Source of the DNA: an uncultured Collinsella sp.
GTDB taxonomy: Bacteria; Actinomycetota; Coriobacteriia; Coriobacteriales; Coriobacteriaceae
NCBI GenBank assembly: GCA_900541795.1
Contig: UQLC01000004.1
Span: 1-64,000, forward strand
Direction: 5' to 3'
DNA length: 64,000 nt
Shown: positions 34,378-43,851 of the stretch, in pieces
How the letters are laid out: the number at the start of each line of letters is the position of its first letter
Position numbering within the stretch: the stretch's first letter is position 1
Made by a program: the position numbers and the translations under genes
Notes under the pieces: model-generated
The model's input: only the letters and a program-made list of their open reading frames with translations
Database searches by the model: none
Told to the model about the DNA's origin: nothing

Positions 34378-34899
34378 TTGAGGTCCCAGTACAAAAACAT
34401 CGCCCGTGTGGTCAAGCCGCACGGAAGGAAGGGGGAGGTCCTCGCGCAGCCGCTGCGGGGGCTTCCTTCTGTATTGGAGCCGGGTATGCGTGTCGCCTTG
34501 ACGCCGCCGGCGCTCAAGCGCGACCGTTTTTGCACGGTCGTGTCCGTCACCGATACGGGCGATGGCGATCTGGTCTTATTTGAGGGCATAGACGACTTGA
34601 CGGCCGCCGAGGGCATCACCGGATGCTACGTGCTGGCCAATCGTGACGACTTCGAGCTCGATTCGCTCGACGCCGCCTATACCGACCTTATGGGTCGCGA
34701 GGTGACCGACGAGCGCTTTGGTTCGCTCGGCACGATTGTCGAGATCATGTCGACGCCCGCCAACGATGTTTGGGTTGTCGAGGGCGATCGGTACGGCGAG
34801 GTGCTGATTCCCGTGATCGAGCAGGTTGTGCTCGATCTTCCCGACACAGGAACAATTTCCGTCCACGTTATGGACGGCTTGATCGATATGGACAAGTAG
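34378..34899 (+). CDS. rimM: 16S rRNA processing protein RimM
   Basis: A 173-residue factor for maturation of the 30S head, binding uS19. The N-terminal barrel begins YKNIARVVKPHGRKGEV; the second, PRC-barrel domain has DLMGREVTDERFGSLGTIVE and EVLIPVIEQVVLD. TTG start with an AGGA only three bases away; no better start exists without losing the first strand. Confidence 0.93.
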   Translation: MRSQYKNIARVVKPHGRKGEVLAQPLRGLPSVLEPGMRVALTPPALKRDRFCTVVSVTDTGDGDLVLFEGIDDLTAAEGITGCYVLANRDDFELDSLDAAYTDLMGREVTDERFGSLGTIVEIMSTPANDVWVVEGDRYGEVLIPVIEQVVLDLPDTGTISVHVMDGLIDMDK

Positions 34900-34909
34900 G
34901 GAGGACAGC

Positions 34910-35668
34910 ATGCTGATTGAGACCCTTTCGGTCTTTCCCGAGATGTTTGAGCCCGTCATGTCCACGTCGATTTTGGGCCGCGCCCGCAAGGCCGGCCTTT
35001 TTGATTTTAAGGCGTATAACCTGCGCGACTGGACGCACGATCGTCATCGTACCGTCGATGACGAGCCCTACGGCGGCGGGCAGGGCATGCTCATGAAGGT
35101 CGAGCCCATCGCCGAGGCCATCGAGGCCATCAGCTCCGAGGGCCCCAAGCCCACCGTGGTGTTCTTCACCCCCTGCGGCGAGCCCTTTACGCAGCATGTG
35201 GCCGAGCGCCTGCTCAAAAGCGAGCGCCTGCTGTTTGTGTGCAGCCGTTACGAGGGCGTCGACGAGCGTGCATATGCGTATGCCGATGAGCGTCTGTCGA
35301 TCGGCGACTACGTGCTCACGGGCGGCGAGCTGCCCGCTATGGTCGTGGCCGATGCCGTCGTACGGCTTATTCCCGGAGCCTTGGGCGACGAGATGAGCAA
35401 CGTGGACGAGTCCTTCTCGACCGCCGAGGACGGCGGCCTGCTCGAGTACGCGCAGTACACCCGCCCCGCCGAGTTTAATGGCGTGGGAGTACCTCCAGTA
35501 CTCGTAAGCGGCGACCACGCCAAGGTCGATGCCTGGCGTCGTAAGAACGCCATCGAGCGTACCTGTCGTTGGCGTCCCGATCTTATTGAGACGGCTCACC
35601 TTACGCCCGAGGAGCGCGCGTACGCGCAAGAGATTCTGGACGCATCGTATTCGCAGAGCGAGGAGTGA
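34910..35668 (+). CDS. trmD: tRNA (guanine-N1-)-methyltransferase
   Basis: Methylates G37 of tRNAs reading CNN codons, preventing frameshifts. A 252-residue SPOUT enzyme: N-terminal IETLSVFPEMFEP, DDEPYGGGQGMLMK, the trefoil knot with CSRYEGVDERA and IGDYVLTGGELPAM, and C-terminal VLVSGDHAKVDAWRR. Its stop overlaps an alternative lepB GTG. Confidence 0.96.
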   Translation: MLIETLSVFPEMFEPVMSTSILGRARKAGLFDFKAYNLRDWTHDRHRTVDDEPYGGGQGMLMKVEPIAEAIEAISSEGPKPTVVFFTPCGEPFTQHVAERLLKSERLLFVCSRYEGVDERAYAYADERLSIGDYVLTGGELPAMVVADAVVRLIPGALGDEMSNVDESFSTAEDGGLLEYAQYTRPAEFNGVGVPPVLVSGDHAKVDAWRRKNAIERTCRWRPDLIETAHLTPEERAYAQEILDASYSQSEE

Positions 35669-35670
35669 GA

Positions 35671-36234
35671 ATGGTCCCATCGCAGCATTCCGTGCTAAAG
35701 GGTGCGTTTGAGTGGGTCGTGGTTGTCGCGATCGCACTGGTTGCCACCTTCTTGATTCGCTCGTTTGTGGTCGAACCCTTTGTGGTACCCACCGGTTCCA
35801 TGGAGTCCACGATCGAGATCGGCGACCAGATTCTGGCGCAGAAGGTGACGCTCGAACTCGGACAGCCCGTCAAACAGGGCGATATCGTGGTGTTCCACAA
35901 CCCCGATGGCACCTCCGAGCATGATGTTCTTGTCAAGCGTGTTATTGCCACGGCCGGCCAGACGGTCGACCTTCAGGACGGCAAGGTGGTCGTTGACGGC
36001 CAGGCGCTCGACGAGGACTACACGACCGGCATGAGCTGGCCGCTTTCGGTCCAGGCTCCCGGCGCTCAGGTAAGCTATCCCTACACCGTTCCCGACGGGT
36101 GCGTGTGGGTGATGGGCGACAACCGCGAAAACTCTGCCGACTCACGCTACTTTGGTCCCGTCGATCGCTCTGATTTGATCGCTGTGGCGCTTGTGCGCTA
36201 CTGGCCGCTCAACCGCATCGGCGCTATCGACTAA
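35671..36234 (+). CDS. lepB: Signal peptidase I
   Basis: A 187-residue membrane protease that removes signal peptides. One N-terminal membrane helix (about 12-32), then box B VPTGSMESTIEIGD with the nucleophile serine, box D VLVKRVIATAGQ with the general-base lysine, and box E GDNRENSADSRYFGPV. Start ATG 35671 lies five bases after GAGGAG. Last gene of the rpsP operon. Confidence 0.95.
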   Translation: MVPSQHSVLKGAFEWVVVVAIALVATFLIRSFVVEPFVVPTGSMESTIEIGDQILAQKVTLELGQPVKQGDIVVFHNPDGTSEHDVLVKRVIATAGQTVDLQDGKVVVDGQALDEDYTTGMSWPLSVQAPGAQVSYPYTVPDGCVWVMGDNRENSADSRYFGPVDRSDLIAVALVRYWPLNRIGAID

Positions 36235-36293
36235 AAACCGCTATAGTACAGTACCTAACCGTGTAATCGTTTCGACGAGGGGATATTAGAGGC

Positions 36294-37205
36294 ATGAACG
36301 CTTCATCGCTTTCCTTCCAAGACATCATCCTGCGCCTCCAGCAGTACTGGGGCGAGCAGGGCTGCGTCATTATGCAGCCCTATGACTCCGAGGTCGGTGC
36401 CGGTACCTTCCATACCGCGACCACGCTGCGCTCGCTCGGTCCCGCCGAGTGGCGCACCTGCTATGCGCAGCCCTGCCGCCGTCCCGCCGACGGCCGCTAC
36501 GGCGAGAACCCCAACCGCATGCAGCACTACTATCAGTTCCAGGTGCTCATCAAGCCTTCTCCGGTTAACGCCCAGGAGCTCTACCTGGGGTCTCTTGCCG
36601 CTATCGGTCTGGACCCCAACGACCATGACGTCCGCTTTGTCGAGGACGACTGGGAGAGCCCGACGCTCGGCGCCTGGGGCCTTGGCTGGGAGGTCTGGCT
36701 CAATGGCATGGAGGTCACGCAGTTTACGTACTTCCAGCAGGTGGGCGGCATCGAGGTCGACCCCGTGCCCGTCGAGATCACCTACGGCCTGGAGCGTATC
36801 GCCATGTACGCCCAGGGCGTTAACTCGGTCTACGACCTGGTGTGGAGCTACCTGCCCGACGGCACTCCCATGACCTATGGCGACGTGTTCCTCGAGAACG
36901 AGCGCGAGTTCAGCGCCTACAACTTTGAGGTTGCCAACGTCGAGATGATGCGTCAGAAGTTTGACGACTACGAGGCCGAGTGCCACTCCTGTCTGGAGCG
37001 CAAGCTGCCGCTACCGGCGTACGACTGCGTCATGAAGTGCAGCCATGCCTTCAACCTGCTCGATGCCCGCGGCGCGTTGTCCGCGGTCGAGCGTGCCAAC
37101 TACATCCTGCGCGTCCGCGCCGTCGCCAAGGCGTGCTGCGAGGCCTACATGGCCGAGGTCGCCGGAGTCAACGAGAATGCCGACCAGGAAGGCGAGGTGG
37201 CGTAA
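36294..37205 (+). CDS. glyQ: Glycine-tRNA ligase, alpha subunit
   Basis: Catalytic subunit of the alpha2-beta2 bacterial GlyRS. A 303-residue class II synthetase: [24 protein letters not shown] at the start (motif 1 region), [27 protein letters not shown] (motif 2) and [13 protein letters not shown] (motif 3). GAGGGG-type ribosome site. No T-box leader is visible in the 59 bases upstream. Three bases separate it from glyS. Confidence 0.97.
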   Translation: MNASSLSFQDIILRLQQYWGEQGCVIMQPYDSEVGAGTFHTATTLRSLGPAEWRTCYAQPCRRPADGRYGENPNRMQHYYQFQVLIKPSPVNAQELYLGSLAAIGLDPNDHDVRFVEDDWESPTLGAWGLGWEVWLNGMEVTQFTYFQQVGGIEVDPVPVEITYGLERIAMYAQGVNSVYDLVWSYLPDGTPMTYGDVFLENEREFSAYNFEVANVEMMRQKFDDYEAECHSCLERKLPLPAYDCVMKCSHAFNLLDARGALSAVERANYILRVRAVAKACCEAYMAEVAGVNENADQEGEVA

Positions 37206-37208
37206 GCC

Positions 37209-39305
37209 ATGGCAGACGCTAAGGATTTCCTGTTTGAGATCGGTACGGAGGAAATGCCCTCCGCGCCGCTGAACAATGCCGTCAAGCAGCTTGGCACCAT
37301 GATCGCCAAGGGCCTCGATGAGGCCGGTCTGGCCCACGGCGAGGTCCGCGTGATCTCGAGCCCGCGCCGCCTGGCTGCGCTCGTTGCCGACGTCGCCACC
37401 GCGACCGACGAGGTTCACGAGGTCAAGCGCGGCCCCGCGGCCAACATCGCCTTCGATGCCGACGGTAACGCCACCAAGGCCGCCCAGGGCTTCGCCCGCA
37501 AGTGCGGTGTGGCTGCCGAGGATCTGGTCCGTCGCGAGGACACCGACGGCCGTGAGTACGTCTTTGCCGAGAAGAACATCCCTTCCGCCCCGGCCACCCC
37601 GATCCTGACGGCCCTGTGCGAGAAGACTATCGCTGGCCTGCAGTGGCCCAACTACCGCTCTCAGCGCTGGGGTCACGAGCATGCGACCTTTGTTCGTCCG
37701 GTCCGCTGGATCTGCTGCCTTCTGGGCGAGGACGTTGTGCCCGTGTCGTTTGCCGACGTGACGAGTGGCAACACCACGCGTGGTCATCGCGTGCTTGGCC
37801 CTGGCGACCATGTGGTTGCCAGCCCCGCCGTCTACGAGCAGGTGCTCGAGGACGCCGGTGTGCTTTCTGCCGAGCGTCGTCGTGAGGCCATCCTCGCCGG
37901 TATCGCCGAGGTCGAGGCTGCCCGTCCCGGCTGCCATGTCGATACGCCCAAGAAGGTCTTTGAGGAGGTCATTAACCTCTGCGAGTGGCCGACGGTGCTC
38001 GTCGGTACCTTCGATGAGGAGTTTCTCAAGGTCCCGCACGAGATTATCTGCGAGTCCATGCTCACCAACCAGCGCTACTTCCCGATCTATGACGGCGAGG
38101 GCAAGCTCACGCGTGAGTTCGTGGTCGTTTCCAACAGCAAGCCCGAGAATGCCGAGCGCGTGATTGACGGCAACGAGCGCGTCGTGCGCGCCCGTCTGGA
38201 CGACGCAAAGTTCTTCTACGAGGAGGACCTGAAGATCTCCCTCGACGAGTTCCGCGAGCGTCTGGCCAAGGTCGCCTTCCAGGAGAAGCTCGGTAGCGTG
38301 CTCGCCAAGTCCGAGCGCATTGAGCAACTCGCGCTTGCCATCGCTCGCGAGGCCCATCTGGGCGCCCACCTGGCCGCCGACGCTGCTCGCGCCGCGCACC
38401 TGTGCAAGGCCGACCTGGTGTCTAACGCCGTCGTCGAGTTTACGAGCCAGCAGGGCGTGATGGGCGGTTATTACGCGACCGCGATGGGGGAGAACGACGA
38501 GGTCGCCCACGCCATTCGCGATCACTATCGTCCCCGCTTTGCCGGTGACGAGCTGCCCGAGGGCACCGCTGGCTGCATCGTGGCCTGTGCCGACAAGCTC
38601 GATACCATTGCCGGTATCTTTGCCATCGGCGAGCCCCCGACCGGCTCCTCCGACCCCTATGCGCTGCGTCGTGCCGCTATCGGCATCATCAACATCCTGC
38701 GCGACCGTCTGCCGATCGACCCCACGTCGCTTATCGACTTCGCCCTCGAGCTCTATGGCGAGCAGGGCATTGAGTTCGACGCCGCCGAGGTCGCCCAGCA
38801 GGTTCGTGACTTCTTCCATGGCCGCCTGGTGAGCATGGCCCGCGACGAAAAGATCCCGGCCGATACCGTTGCCGCCGTCTCCGCGGTGCACATCATCGCT
38901 CCGTCCGTCTTCTTCGCCCGCTGCGCCGCCCTCGACGAGGCCCGCAAGAACGACGCCGAGACGTTCGACAACCTTGCGACCGCCTATGCTCGCGCCGCGC
39001 ATATCTCCAAGCCCGAGCTGGGCGTGGAGTACGACCGCAGCCTGATGGGCGAGGTCGAGCTTGCGCTCGCCGACGCCTCCGAGGCTGCTCAGACCGCTGT
39101 CGATGCCGCCCTTGCTACCGAGGATTATCCGGCCGCATTTGCTGCCCTCGCCGCCCTGCGCGCGCCCATCGACCGTTTCTTCGACGAGGTCATGGTCATG
39201 GACAAGGACGAGCAGCTCCGCGATAATCGCCTTAAGCTGCTCAACCGCTTCGAGGCCGTTTTCTCCGGCATCGCCAACATCGGTGAGCTTGCTCGTAAAA
39301 AGTAA
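37209..39305 (+). CDS. glyS: Glycine-tRNA ligase, beta subunit
   Basis: The 698-residue tRNA-binding subunit. It begins KDFLFEIGTEEMPSAPL, the family N-terminus, with WPNYRSQRWGHEHATFVRPVRW, an HD-like central domain (GVMGGYYATAMGE, ADKLDTIAGIFAIGEPPTGSSDPYALRR) and a C-terminal anticodon-binding domain. Normal length. A long open frame on the opposite strand is a composition artefact. Confidence 0.97.
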   Translation: MADAKDFLFEIGTEEMPSAPLNNAVKQLGTMIAKGLDEAGLAHGEVRVISSPRRLAALVADVATATDEVHEVKRGPAANIAFDADGNATKAAQGFARKCGVAAEDLVRREDTDGREYVFAEKNIPSAPATPILTALCEKTIAGLQWPNYRSQRWGHEHATFVRPVRWICCLLGEDVVPVSFADVTSGNTTRGHRVLGPGDHVVASPAVYEQVLEDAGVLSAERRREAILAGIAEVEAARPGCHVDTPKKVFEEVINLCEWPTVLVGTFDEEFLKVPHEIICESMLTNQRYFPIYDGEGKLTREFVVVSNSKPENAERVIDGNERVVRARLDDAKFFYEEDLKISLDEFRERLAKVAFQEKLGSVLAKSERIEQLALAIAREAHLGAHLAADAARAAHLCKADLVSNAVVEFTSQQGVMGGYYATAMGENDEVAHAIRDHYRPRFAGDELPEGTAGCIVACADKLDTIAGIFAIGEPPTGSSDPYALRRAAIGIINILRDRLPIDPTSLIDFALELYGEQGIEFDAAEVAQQVRDFFHGRLVSMARDEKIPADTVAAVSAVHIIAPSVFFARCAALDEARKNDAETFDNLATAYARAAHISKPELGVEYDRSLMGEVELALADASEAAQTAVDAALATEDYPAAFAALAALRAPIDRFFDEVMVMDKDEQLRDNRLKLLNRFEAVFSGIANIGELARKK

Positions 39306-39312
39306 GCCAGCC

Positions 39313-39326
39313 TGCGCGTAAGCGCA
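39313..39326 (+). promoter_or_regulatory. GNRA-capped hairpin before the PPDK regulator
   Basis: TGCGC-GTAA-GCGCA: five base pairs closed by a GUAA tetraloop, directly followed by the AAAAGGAG ribosome site. The same 14 bases recur upstream of ppdK at 40427-40440. Confidence 0.6.
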
Positions 39327-39339
39327 AAAGGAGCCCCGC

Positions 39340-40206
39340 ATGGATTGCCCGGTCACCGCTCGTCCCACCGTTATCGTTATCTCCGACTCGCTCGGTGATA
39401 CCGCTTGTGAGGTGGTGCTTGCGGCGTCCGGGCAATTTGATGAAGGGGCTTTTCGTTTGTTGCGCCTGCCCAAGGTGACCTCGGTGGAGCAGGTGGAGTC
39501 GTTTGTGGGCCCGCGCGTCGATGCCGACCATCGCGATATTGCCGTGTTTCACACCATTGTCGATCCGGCGCTTCGCGCCCGCGTGCTCGATTACCTGGGC
39601 ATGCTGCATATCCGTTCGGTCGACCTGATCGGTCCGACGCTCGCCGTGCTATCGTCGCTCATCGGTGTGCCGCCCAAAGGCGTCGCGGGCGTGATTCACA
39701 GGACCGATGACCGCTATTTCCATCGTATCGAGGCCATGGAATATTTCGTTGAGCACGATGACGGGCGCGGTTGCGACGATTTGTCGGGTGCCGATATCGT
39801 GCTGCTGGGCGTATCGCGCACGTCCAAGACGCCGCTGTCGATGTATCTGGCTTATCAGGGCTACAAGGTTGCCAATGTTCCGTTGGCCCATGGCATGGAG
39901 CCGCCGAAGTCGATTTACGAGGTCGACCCGATGCGCCTGTTCGGCCTGATTTCGACCGTCGATGTGATTTCCGAAATTCGCGATAGCCGCTTGGGCGATG
40001 ACTACGCTCGTGCCGTTGCCGGCTCCTATGCCGAGCCCGAGAGCGTGCGCAGCGAGCTTGAGGAAGCTCGTGCCCTCATGAAACGCCTAGGCTGCTTTGT
40101 GGTGCGTACCGACGGCAAGGCCATCGAGGAAAGCGCTGCCGAGATCATTAGCCACTTGGAGGAAATCCAAGAAGCTCGCGCCCGCCGAGCCACCAGCCGC
40201 GCCTAA
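39340..40206 (+). CDS. Pyruvate phosphate dikinase regulatory protein
   Basis: A 288-residue bifunctional kinase/phosphorylase (DUF299 family) that inactivates PPDK by ADP-dependent threonine phosphorylation and reactivates it by phosphorolysis. The family P loop GVSRTSKTPLSMYLAYQGYK is clear, as are VISDSLGDTACEV at the N-terminus and IHRTDDRYFHRIEAMEYFVEHDDGR mid-chain. It lies 250 bases before ppdK, its target; the two share an identical hairpin just before their ribosome sites. Confidence 0.94.
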   Translation: MDCPVTARPTVIVISDSLGDTACEVVLAASGQFDEGAFRLLRLPKVTSVEQVESFVGPRVDADHRDIAVFHTIVDPALRARVLDYLGMLHIRSVDLIGPTLAVLSSLIGVPPKGVAGVIHRTDDRYFHRIEAMEYFVEHDDGRGCDDLSGADIVLLGVSRTSKTPLSMYLAYQGYKVANVPLAHGMEPPKSIYEVDPMRLFGLISTVDVISEIRDSRLGDDYARAVAGSYAEPESVRSELEEARALMKRLGCFVVRTDGKAIEESAAEIISHLEEIQEARARRATSRA

Positions 40207-40285
40207 TATTAGTAGCATTTTGATAAAGCGATTTAGCAAAAACATCGCATCTGACCTGCTTTTTTATTGTAGTGGTATCTTCATA

Positions 40286-40334
40286 AGGTAACCAACTTTA
40301 CCTACCGTTTACCGCCAGTTTTAGCACGTTTACC
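40286..40334. promoter_or_regulatory. Phased TTTACC repeats upstream of ppdK
   Basis: TTTACC occurs at 40297-40302, 40308-40313 and 40329-40334, spaced 11 and 21 bases (one and two helical turns), with an inverted GGTAA at 40287. This could be an operator for a regulator bound on one face of the helix. The rest of the 40207-40456 gap holds AT-rich sequence, a GGCCCGC/GCGGGTC hairpin (40390-40408) and no gene I can see. Confidence 0.4.
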
Positions 40335-40426
40335 AAACCGCGTATCCTCTGCTCAAGCCCGTTCAAATCCGGCCGTATAGTTCCCTCACGGCCCGCATCC
40401 GGCGGGTCGATTCGTTACCACGGTCG

Positions 40427-40440
40427 TGCGCGTAAGCGCA
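40427..40440 (+). promoter_or_regulatory. GNRA-capped hairpin before ppdK
   Basis: TGCGC-GTAA-GCGCA, identical to 39313-39326, three bases before the AAGGGGAAG ribosome site of ppdK. Confidence 0.6.
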
Positions 40441-40456
40441 TGGAAGGGGAAGTATC

Positions 40457-43207
40457 GTGAGCGATTGCAAGAGGGTTTACCGTTTTGGTACCGACGCCCA
40501 GGGCACCTGTGTCACCGAGGGCGACAAGTCCATGAACTTCGTGCTTGGCGGCAAAGGCGCTAACCTTGCCGAGATGAGCCGTATCGGCCTGCCGGTTCCC
40601 GGTGGCTTTACTATTACCTGCCAGACTTGCGTCGAGTACTCCGGTGCCGGCAACGTGTGGCCCGAGGGTGCACTCGATGAGATCGTTGCTGCCGAGGCGG
40701 ACCTCGAGGCCCGCTGCGGCAAGAAGCTCGGCGACGCCTCCGATCCGCTGCTCGTGTCGGTTCGTTCGGGCGCTCCGTTCTCCATGCCCGGCATGATGGA
40801 CACGGTCCTCAACTTAGGCCTCAACGACGACTCCGTTCAGGGGCTCATCGCCCAGACGCAAAATCCGCGTTTTGCTTGGGATAGCTACCGCCGCTTTATT
40901 CAGATGTTCTCCAACGTCGTTATGGGCGTTGACGCCGACCTGTTCGAGAACGCGCTGACCCAGGCACGCCTGGTCGCCGGCGTCCGCGTCGACTCCGAGC
41001 TTTCGGCCGAGGATCTGCAGGAGCTCGTCGAGACCTTTAAGGGCATCTTCTCCGAGAACGTCGATGCCTCCCTGTATCCCGAGCTCGAGGTCGCCGACGG
41101 CAAGCCCGTCTTCCCGCATGATCCGGAGCTCCAGTTGCGCCTTGCCATCCAGGCCGTCTTTGGCAGCTGGATGAATGAGCGCGCCTGCATCTACCGCAAG
41201 CAGCATGGAATCTCCGACGAGCTCGGCACCGCCGTCAACGTGCAGGCCATGGCCTTTGGCAACAAGGGCGAGACCTCTGCGACCGGTGTCGCCTTTACAC
41301 GCAACCCGGCAGACGGCACCAAGGAGTTCTACGGTGACTTTTTGGTTAACGCCCAGGGCGAGGACGTTGTCGCCGGCATCCGCAACACCGAGCCCATCGC
41401 CGACCTCAAGGCCACCCCGGGCCTCGAGTCCGCAGGCAAGGAGCTCGAGCGCGTGTTCCTGACGCTCGAGGATCATTACCGCGATATGTGCGATATCGAG
41501 TTCACCATCGAGCAGGGCAAGCTCTGGATGCTCCAGACCCGCGTGGGCAAGCGTACCGCAACCGCCGCTCTGCGCATCGCTATCGAAATGGTCGAGGAAG
41601 GACTGATCACCCGCGAGGAGGCCGTAAACCGTATCGATCCCGCGCAGCTCGACCAGCTCCTGCACCCGCAGTTCGATGCTTCCAAGAAGTATGAGGCGCT
41701 GGCCTGCGGTCTTAATGCCAGCCCCGGTGCCGCCGTGGGCGAGGTCGTTTTCTCGAGCGATGACGCCGTCGCGCGCGCCAACGAGGGTCACAAGGTCATT
41801 TTGGTTCGCTGGGAGACTAACCCCGACGACCTGAAGGGCATGGTCGCCGCCGAGGGTATCCTGACCAGCCACGGTGGCAAGACGAGCCATGCCGCCGTTA
41901 TCGCCCGCGGCATGGGTACGCCCTGCGTCTGTGGCGTTGAGCGCTTCCATATTGACGCCGCCGAGAAGGTCGTGCGCATCGAGGGCAGCGACCGCGTACT
42001 GCGCGAGGGTGATGTCATCTCCATCGACGGCACCCAGGGTATCGTCGTCGACGGCGCCGTTGATCTGGTTTCGGCCGAGCTCACCGGCGATCTGGACACC
42101 ATCCTGTCCTGGGCCGACGAGATCCGTCTGGACGAGACCGACGGTCACGCCAACCACGTGCGCGTCAACGCCGACAACCCCGAGGACGCCGCGCTCGCAC
42201 TCGAGTTTGGTGCCGAGGCCATCGGCCTATGCCGCACCGAGCACATGTTCCTGGGTGACCGTAAGAACATCATCCAGAGCTTTATCCTGTCTGACGATGA
42301 GGCCGTGAAGCAGCAGGCCCTGGCCGACCTGCTCAAGGTCCAGACCGAGGACTTTCTGGCGATGTTCAAGACCATGTCCGGTCGCGATGTGGTTGTCCGC
42401 CTGCTCGATCCGCCGCTTCATGAGTTCTTGGATAATCCTCGCGAGCTCGAGGTCGCCATCACCAAGAAGGAAGCCGCTGGCGCCAACGAGGAAGAGCTTG
42501 CCGCCCTGCGCACCCGTCTGCGTCGTATTGACGGCATGGTCGAGTCCAACCCGATGCTCGGCCTGCGCGGTGTGCGCCTGTCCGTCGTCTTTAGCGATCT
42601 GCCGTTTATGCAGGTTCGCGCCGTCGCTACGGCTGCTGCCCGTCTCATCAAGGAAGGCGTCGATCCGCGCCCCGAGATCATGGTTCCGCTCGTCTCCATC
42701 ACGGCCGAGCATGTCCAGACCCGCGAGGTTATCGAGCGCGTAATCGCTGAGGTTTCCGCCGAGGAGGGCGTCGAGCTCAATATTCCCGTGGGCACGATGC
42801 TCGAACTGCCGCGCGCCTGCATGGTCGCTGACGAGATCGCCCATCACGCAGACTTCTTCTGCTTTGGCACCAACGACCTCACCCAGACGACCTTCGGCTT
42901 CTCCCGCGACGATGCCGAGGCCAAGTTCATCCCGCTGTACATGCACAAGAAGATCTTGAAGGACAATCCCTTCGAGACCATCGACACGGCAGTACTCGAA
43001 CTGGTGCGCATGGCTGTCGAGAAGGGCCGCGCCACCAACCCCGACATGCACTTTGGCGTGTGCGGCGAGCACGGCGGCGACCCTAAGTCCATCAAGGGCC
43101 TGTTTAACGTGGCCGATGTTGACTACGTGTCCTGCTCGCCCTACCGCGTGCCCCTCGCACGCCTGGCTGCCGCCCAGGCCAAGCTCGAGGCCAAGCGTTC
43201 CGCCTAA
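40457..43207 (+). CDS. ppdK: Pyruvate, phosphate dikinase
   Basis: Interconverts pyruvate, ATP and Pi with PEP, AMP and PPi, serving pyrophosphate-linked glycolysis or PEP supply in anaerobes. It has 916 residues, full length. The N-terminal nucleotide domain has LGGKGANLAEM and SVRSGAPFSMPGMMDTVLNLGLND. The swivelling domain has GGKTSHAAVIARGMGTPCVCG, with the catalytic His and the Thr regulated by the upstream protein. The C-terminal barrel has GLCRTEHMF, GTNDLTQTTFGFSRDDAE and CGEHGGDP. GTG start. PEP made here could feed the aro pathway. Confidence 0.97.
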   Translation: MSDCKRVYRFGTDAQGTCVTEGDKSMNFVLGGKGANLAEMSRIGLPVPGGFTITCQTCVEYSGAGNVWPEGALDEIVAAEADLEARCGKKLGDASDPLLVSVRSGAPFSMPGMMDTVLNLGLNDDSVQGLIAQTQNPRFAWDSYRRFIQMFSNVVMGVDADLFENALTQARLVAGVRVDSELSAEDLQELVETFKGIFSENVDASLYPELEVADGKPVFPHDPELQLRLAIQAVFGSWMNERACIYRKQHGISDELGTAVNVQAMAFGNKGETSATGVAFTRNPADGTKEFYGDFLVNAQGEDVVAGIRNTEPIADLKATPGLESAGKELERVFLTLEDHYRDMCDIEFTIEQGKLWMLQTRVGKRTATAALRIAIEMVEEGLITREEAVNRIDPAQLDQLLHPQFDASKKYEALACGLNASPGAAVGEVVFSSDDAVARANEGHKVILVRWETNPDDLKGMVAAEGILTSHGGKTSHAAVIARGMGTPCVCGVERFHIDAAEKVVRIEGSDRVLREGDVISIDGTQGIVVDGAVDLVSAELTGDLDTILSWADEIRLDETDGHANHVRVNADNPEDAALALEFGAEAIGLCRTEHMFLGDRKNIIQSFILSDDEAVKQQALADLLKVQTEDFLAMFKTMSGRDVVVRLLDPPLHEFLDNPRELEVAITKKEAAGANEEELAALRTRLRRIDGMVESNPMLGLRGVRLSVVFSDLPFMQVRAVATAAARLIKEGVDPRPEIMVPLVSITAEHVQTREVIERVIAEVSAEEGVELNIPVGTMLELPRACMVADEIAHHADFFCFGTNDLTQTTFGFSRDDAEAKFIPLYMHKKILKDNPFETIDTAVLELVRMAVEKGRATNPDMHFGVCGEHGGDPKSIKGLFNVADVDYVSCSPYRVPLARLAAAQAKLEAKRSA

Positions 43208-43245
43208 CGTTTTGGGTTTAGACGCCTGGCGTAGCCCCCTTCATG

Positions 43246-43273
43246 CCGCCCGTCTCATTCGTGAGACGGGCGG
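43246..43273 (+). terminator. Hairpin terminator of ppdK
   Basis: Perfect 12-bp stem CCGCCCGTCTCA/TGAGACGGGCGG with a TTCG loop; only a short T tail (TTAT) follows. Confidence 0.75.
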
Positions 43274-43319
43274 TTATCATGTGCGGGTTTTGTCTTTTTG
43301 TCTGCGTAAAAAATTGTTC

Positions 43320-43347
43320 TTGCAGCAGAAACCCGCGCGTGTATACT
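43320..43347 (+). promoter_or_regulatory. Promoter of rplS
   Basis: TTGCAG (43320-43325), 16-base spacer, TATACT (43342-43347). Confidence 0.65.
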
Positions 43348-43416
43348 GGAATACGTTTGTTCAACTACGTGCCGGCCAAGGTGGTACGGCACCTCTAGAA
43401 GAGTAAGGAATTGCAC

Positions 43417-43758
43417 ATGGATTACATCCGCGCAATCGAGCGTCAGCAGATCCGCGAGGACATTCCTCAGGTTCGCGTCGCCGACAACGTCAAGGTTCAC
43501 TACCGCATTAAGGAAGGCGACCGCGAGCGCATCCAGGTCTTCCAGGGCGACGTCATCCGCATGGCCGGCGCCGGTGCCCGCGAGACCTTCACCGTCCGTA
43601 AGATGTCCTTCGGTGTCGGTGTTGAGCGTACCTTCCCGCTTCACAGCCCCAAGATCGCCAAGCTCGAGGTCGTTCGTCATGGTCGCGTCCGTCGCGCCAA
43701 GCTGTACTACCTCCGCGACAAGGTGGGCAAGGCTGCTCGCATCCCCGAGAAGCGCTAA
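43417..43758 (+). CDS. rplS: 50S ribosomal protein bL19
   Basis: A 113-residue protein at the subunit interface. Signature segments: [46 protein letters not shown] and [21 protein letters not shown] 43417 follows AAGGA; an in-frame TTG two codons upstream is unlikely. Own promoter and terminator, so a single-gene unit. Confidence 0.97.
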   Translation: MDYIRAIERQQIREDIPQVRVADNVKVHYRIKEGDRERIQVFQGDVIRMAGAGARETFTVRKMSFGVGVERTFPLHSPKIAKLEVVRHGRVRRAKLYYLRDKVGKAARIPEKR

Positions 43759-43792
43759 GAAGATCGCAGCGTCTGTCCACTCGTTTGGACAC

Positions 43793-43822
43793 AAGGGTCA
43801 CCTTCGGGTGGCCCTTCTTTTT
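43793..43822 (+). terminator. Terminator of rplS
   Basis: Stem AAGGGTCACC/GGTGGCCCTT (one T-G) with a TTCG loop, then CTTTTT. Confidence 0.92.
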
Positions 43823-43851
43823 ATCTGATTTGCATGCAAGGAGGGCCTAGT

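Noticed and set aside
36235..36293. T-box riboswitch before glyQ (also looked for before proS)
   Set aside because: The glyQ leader is 59 bases, with no specifier stem or antiterminator T-box sequence; proS follows ispG directly.
37011..39473. An 820-codon open frame antisense to glyQ-glyS (and similar long antisense frames at 9778-11235 and 40814-42157)
   Set aside because: They mirror well-supported enzymes, have no family motifs or ribosome sites, and arise from GC-rich third-position bias.
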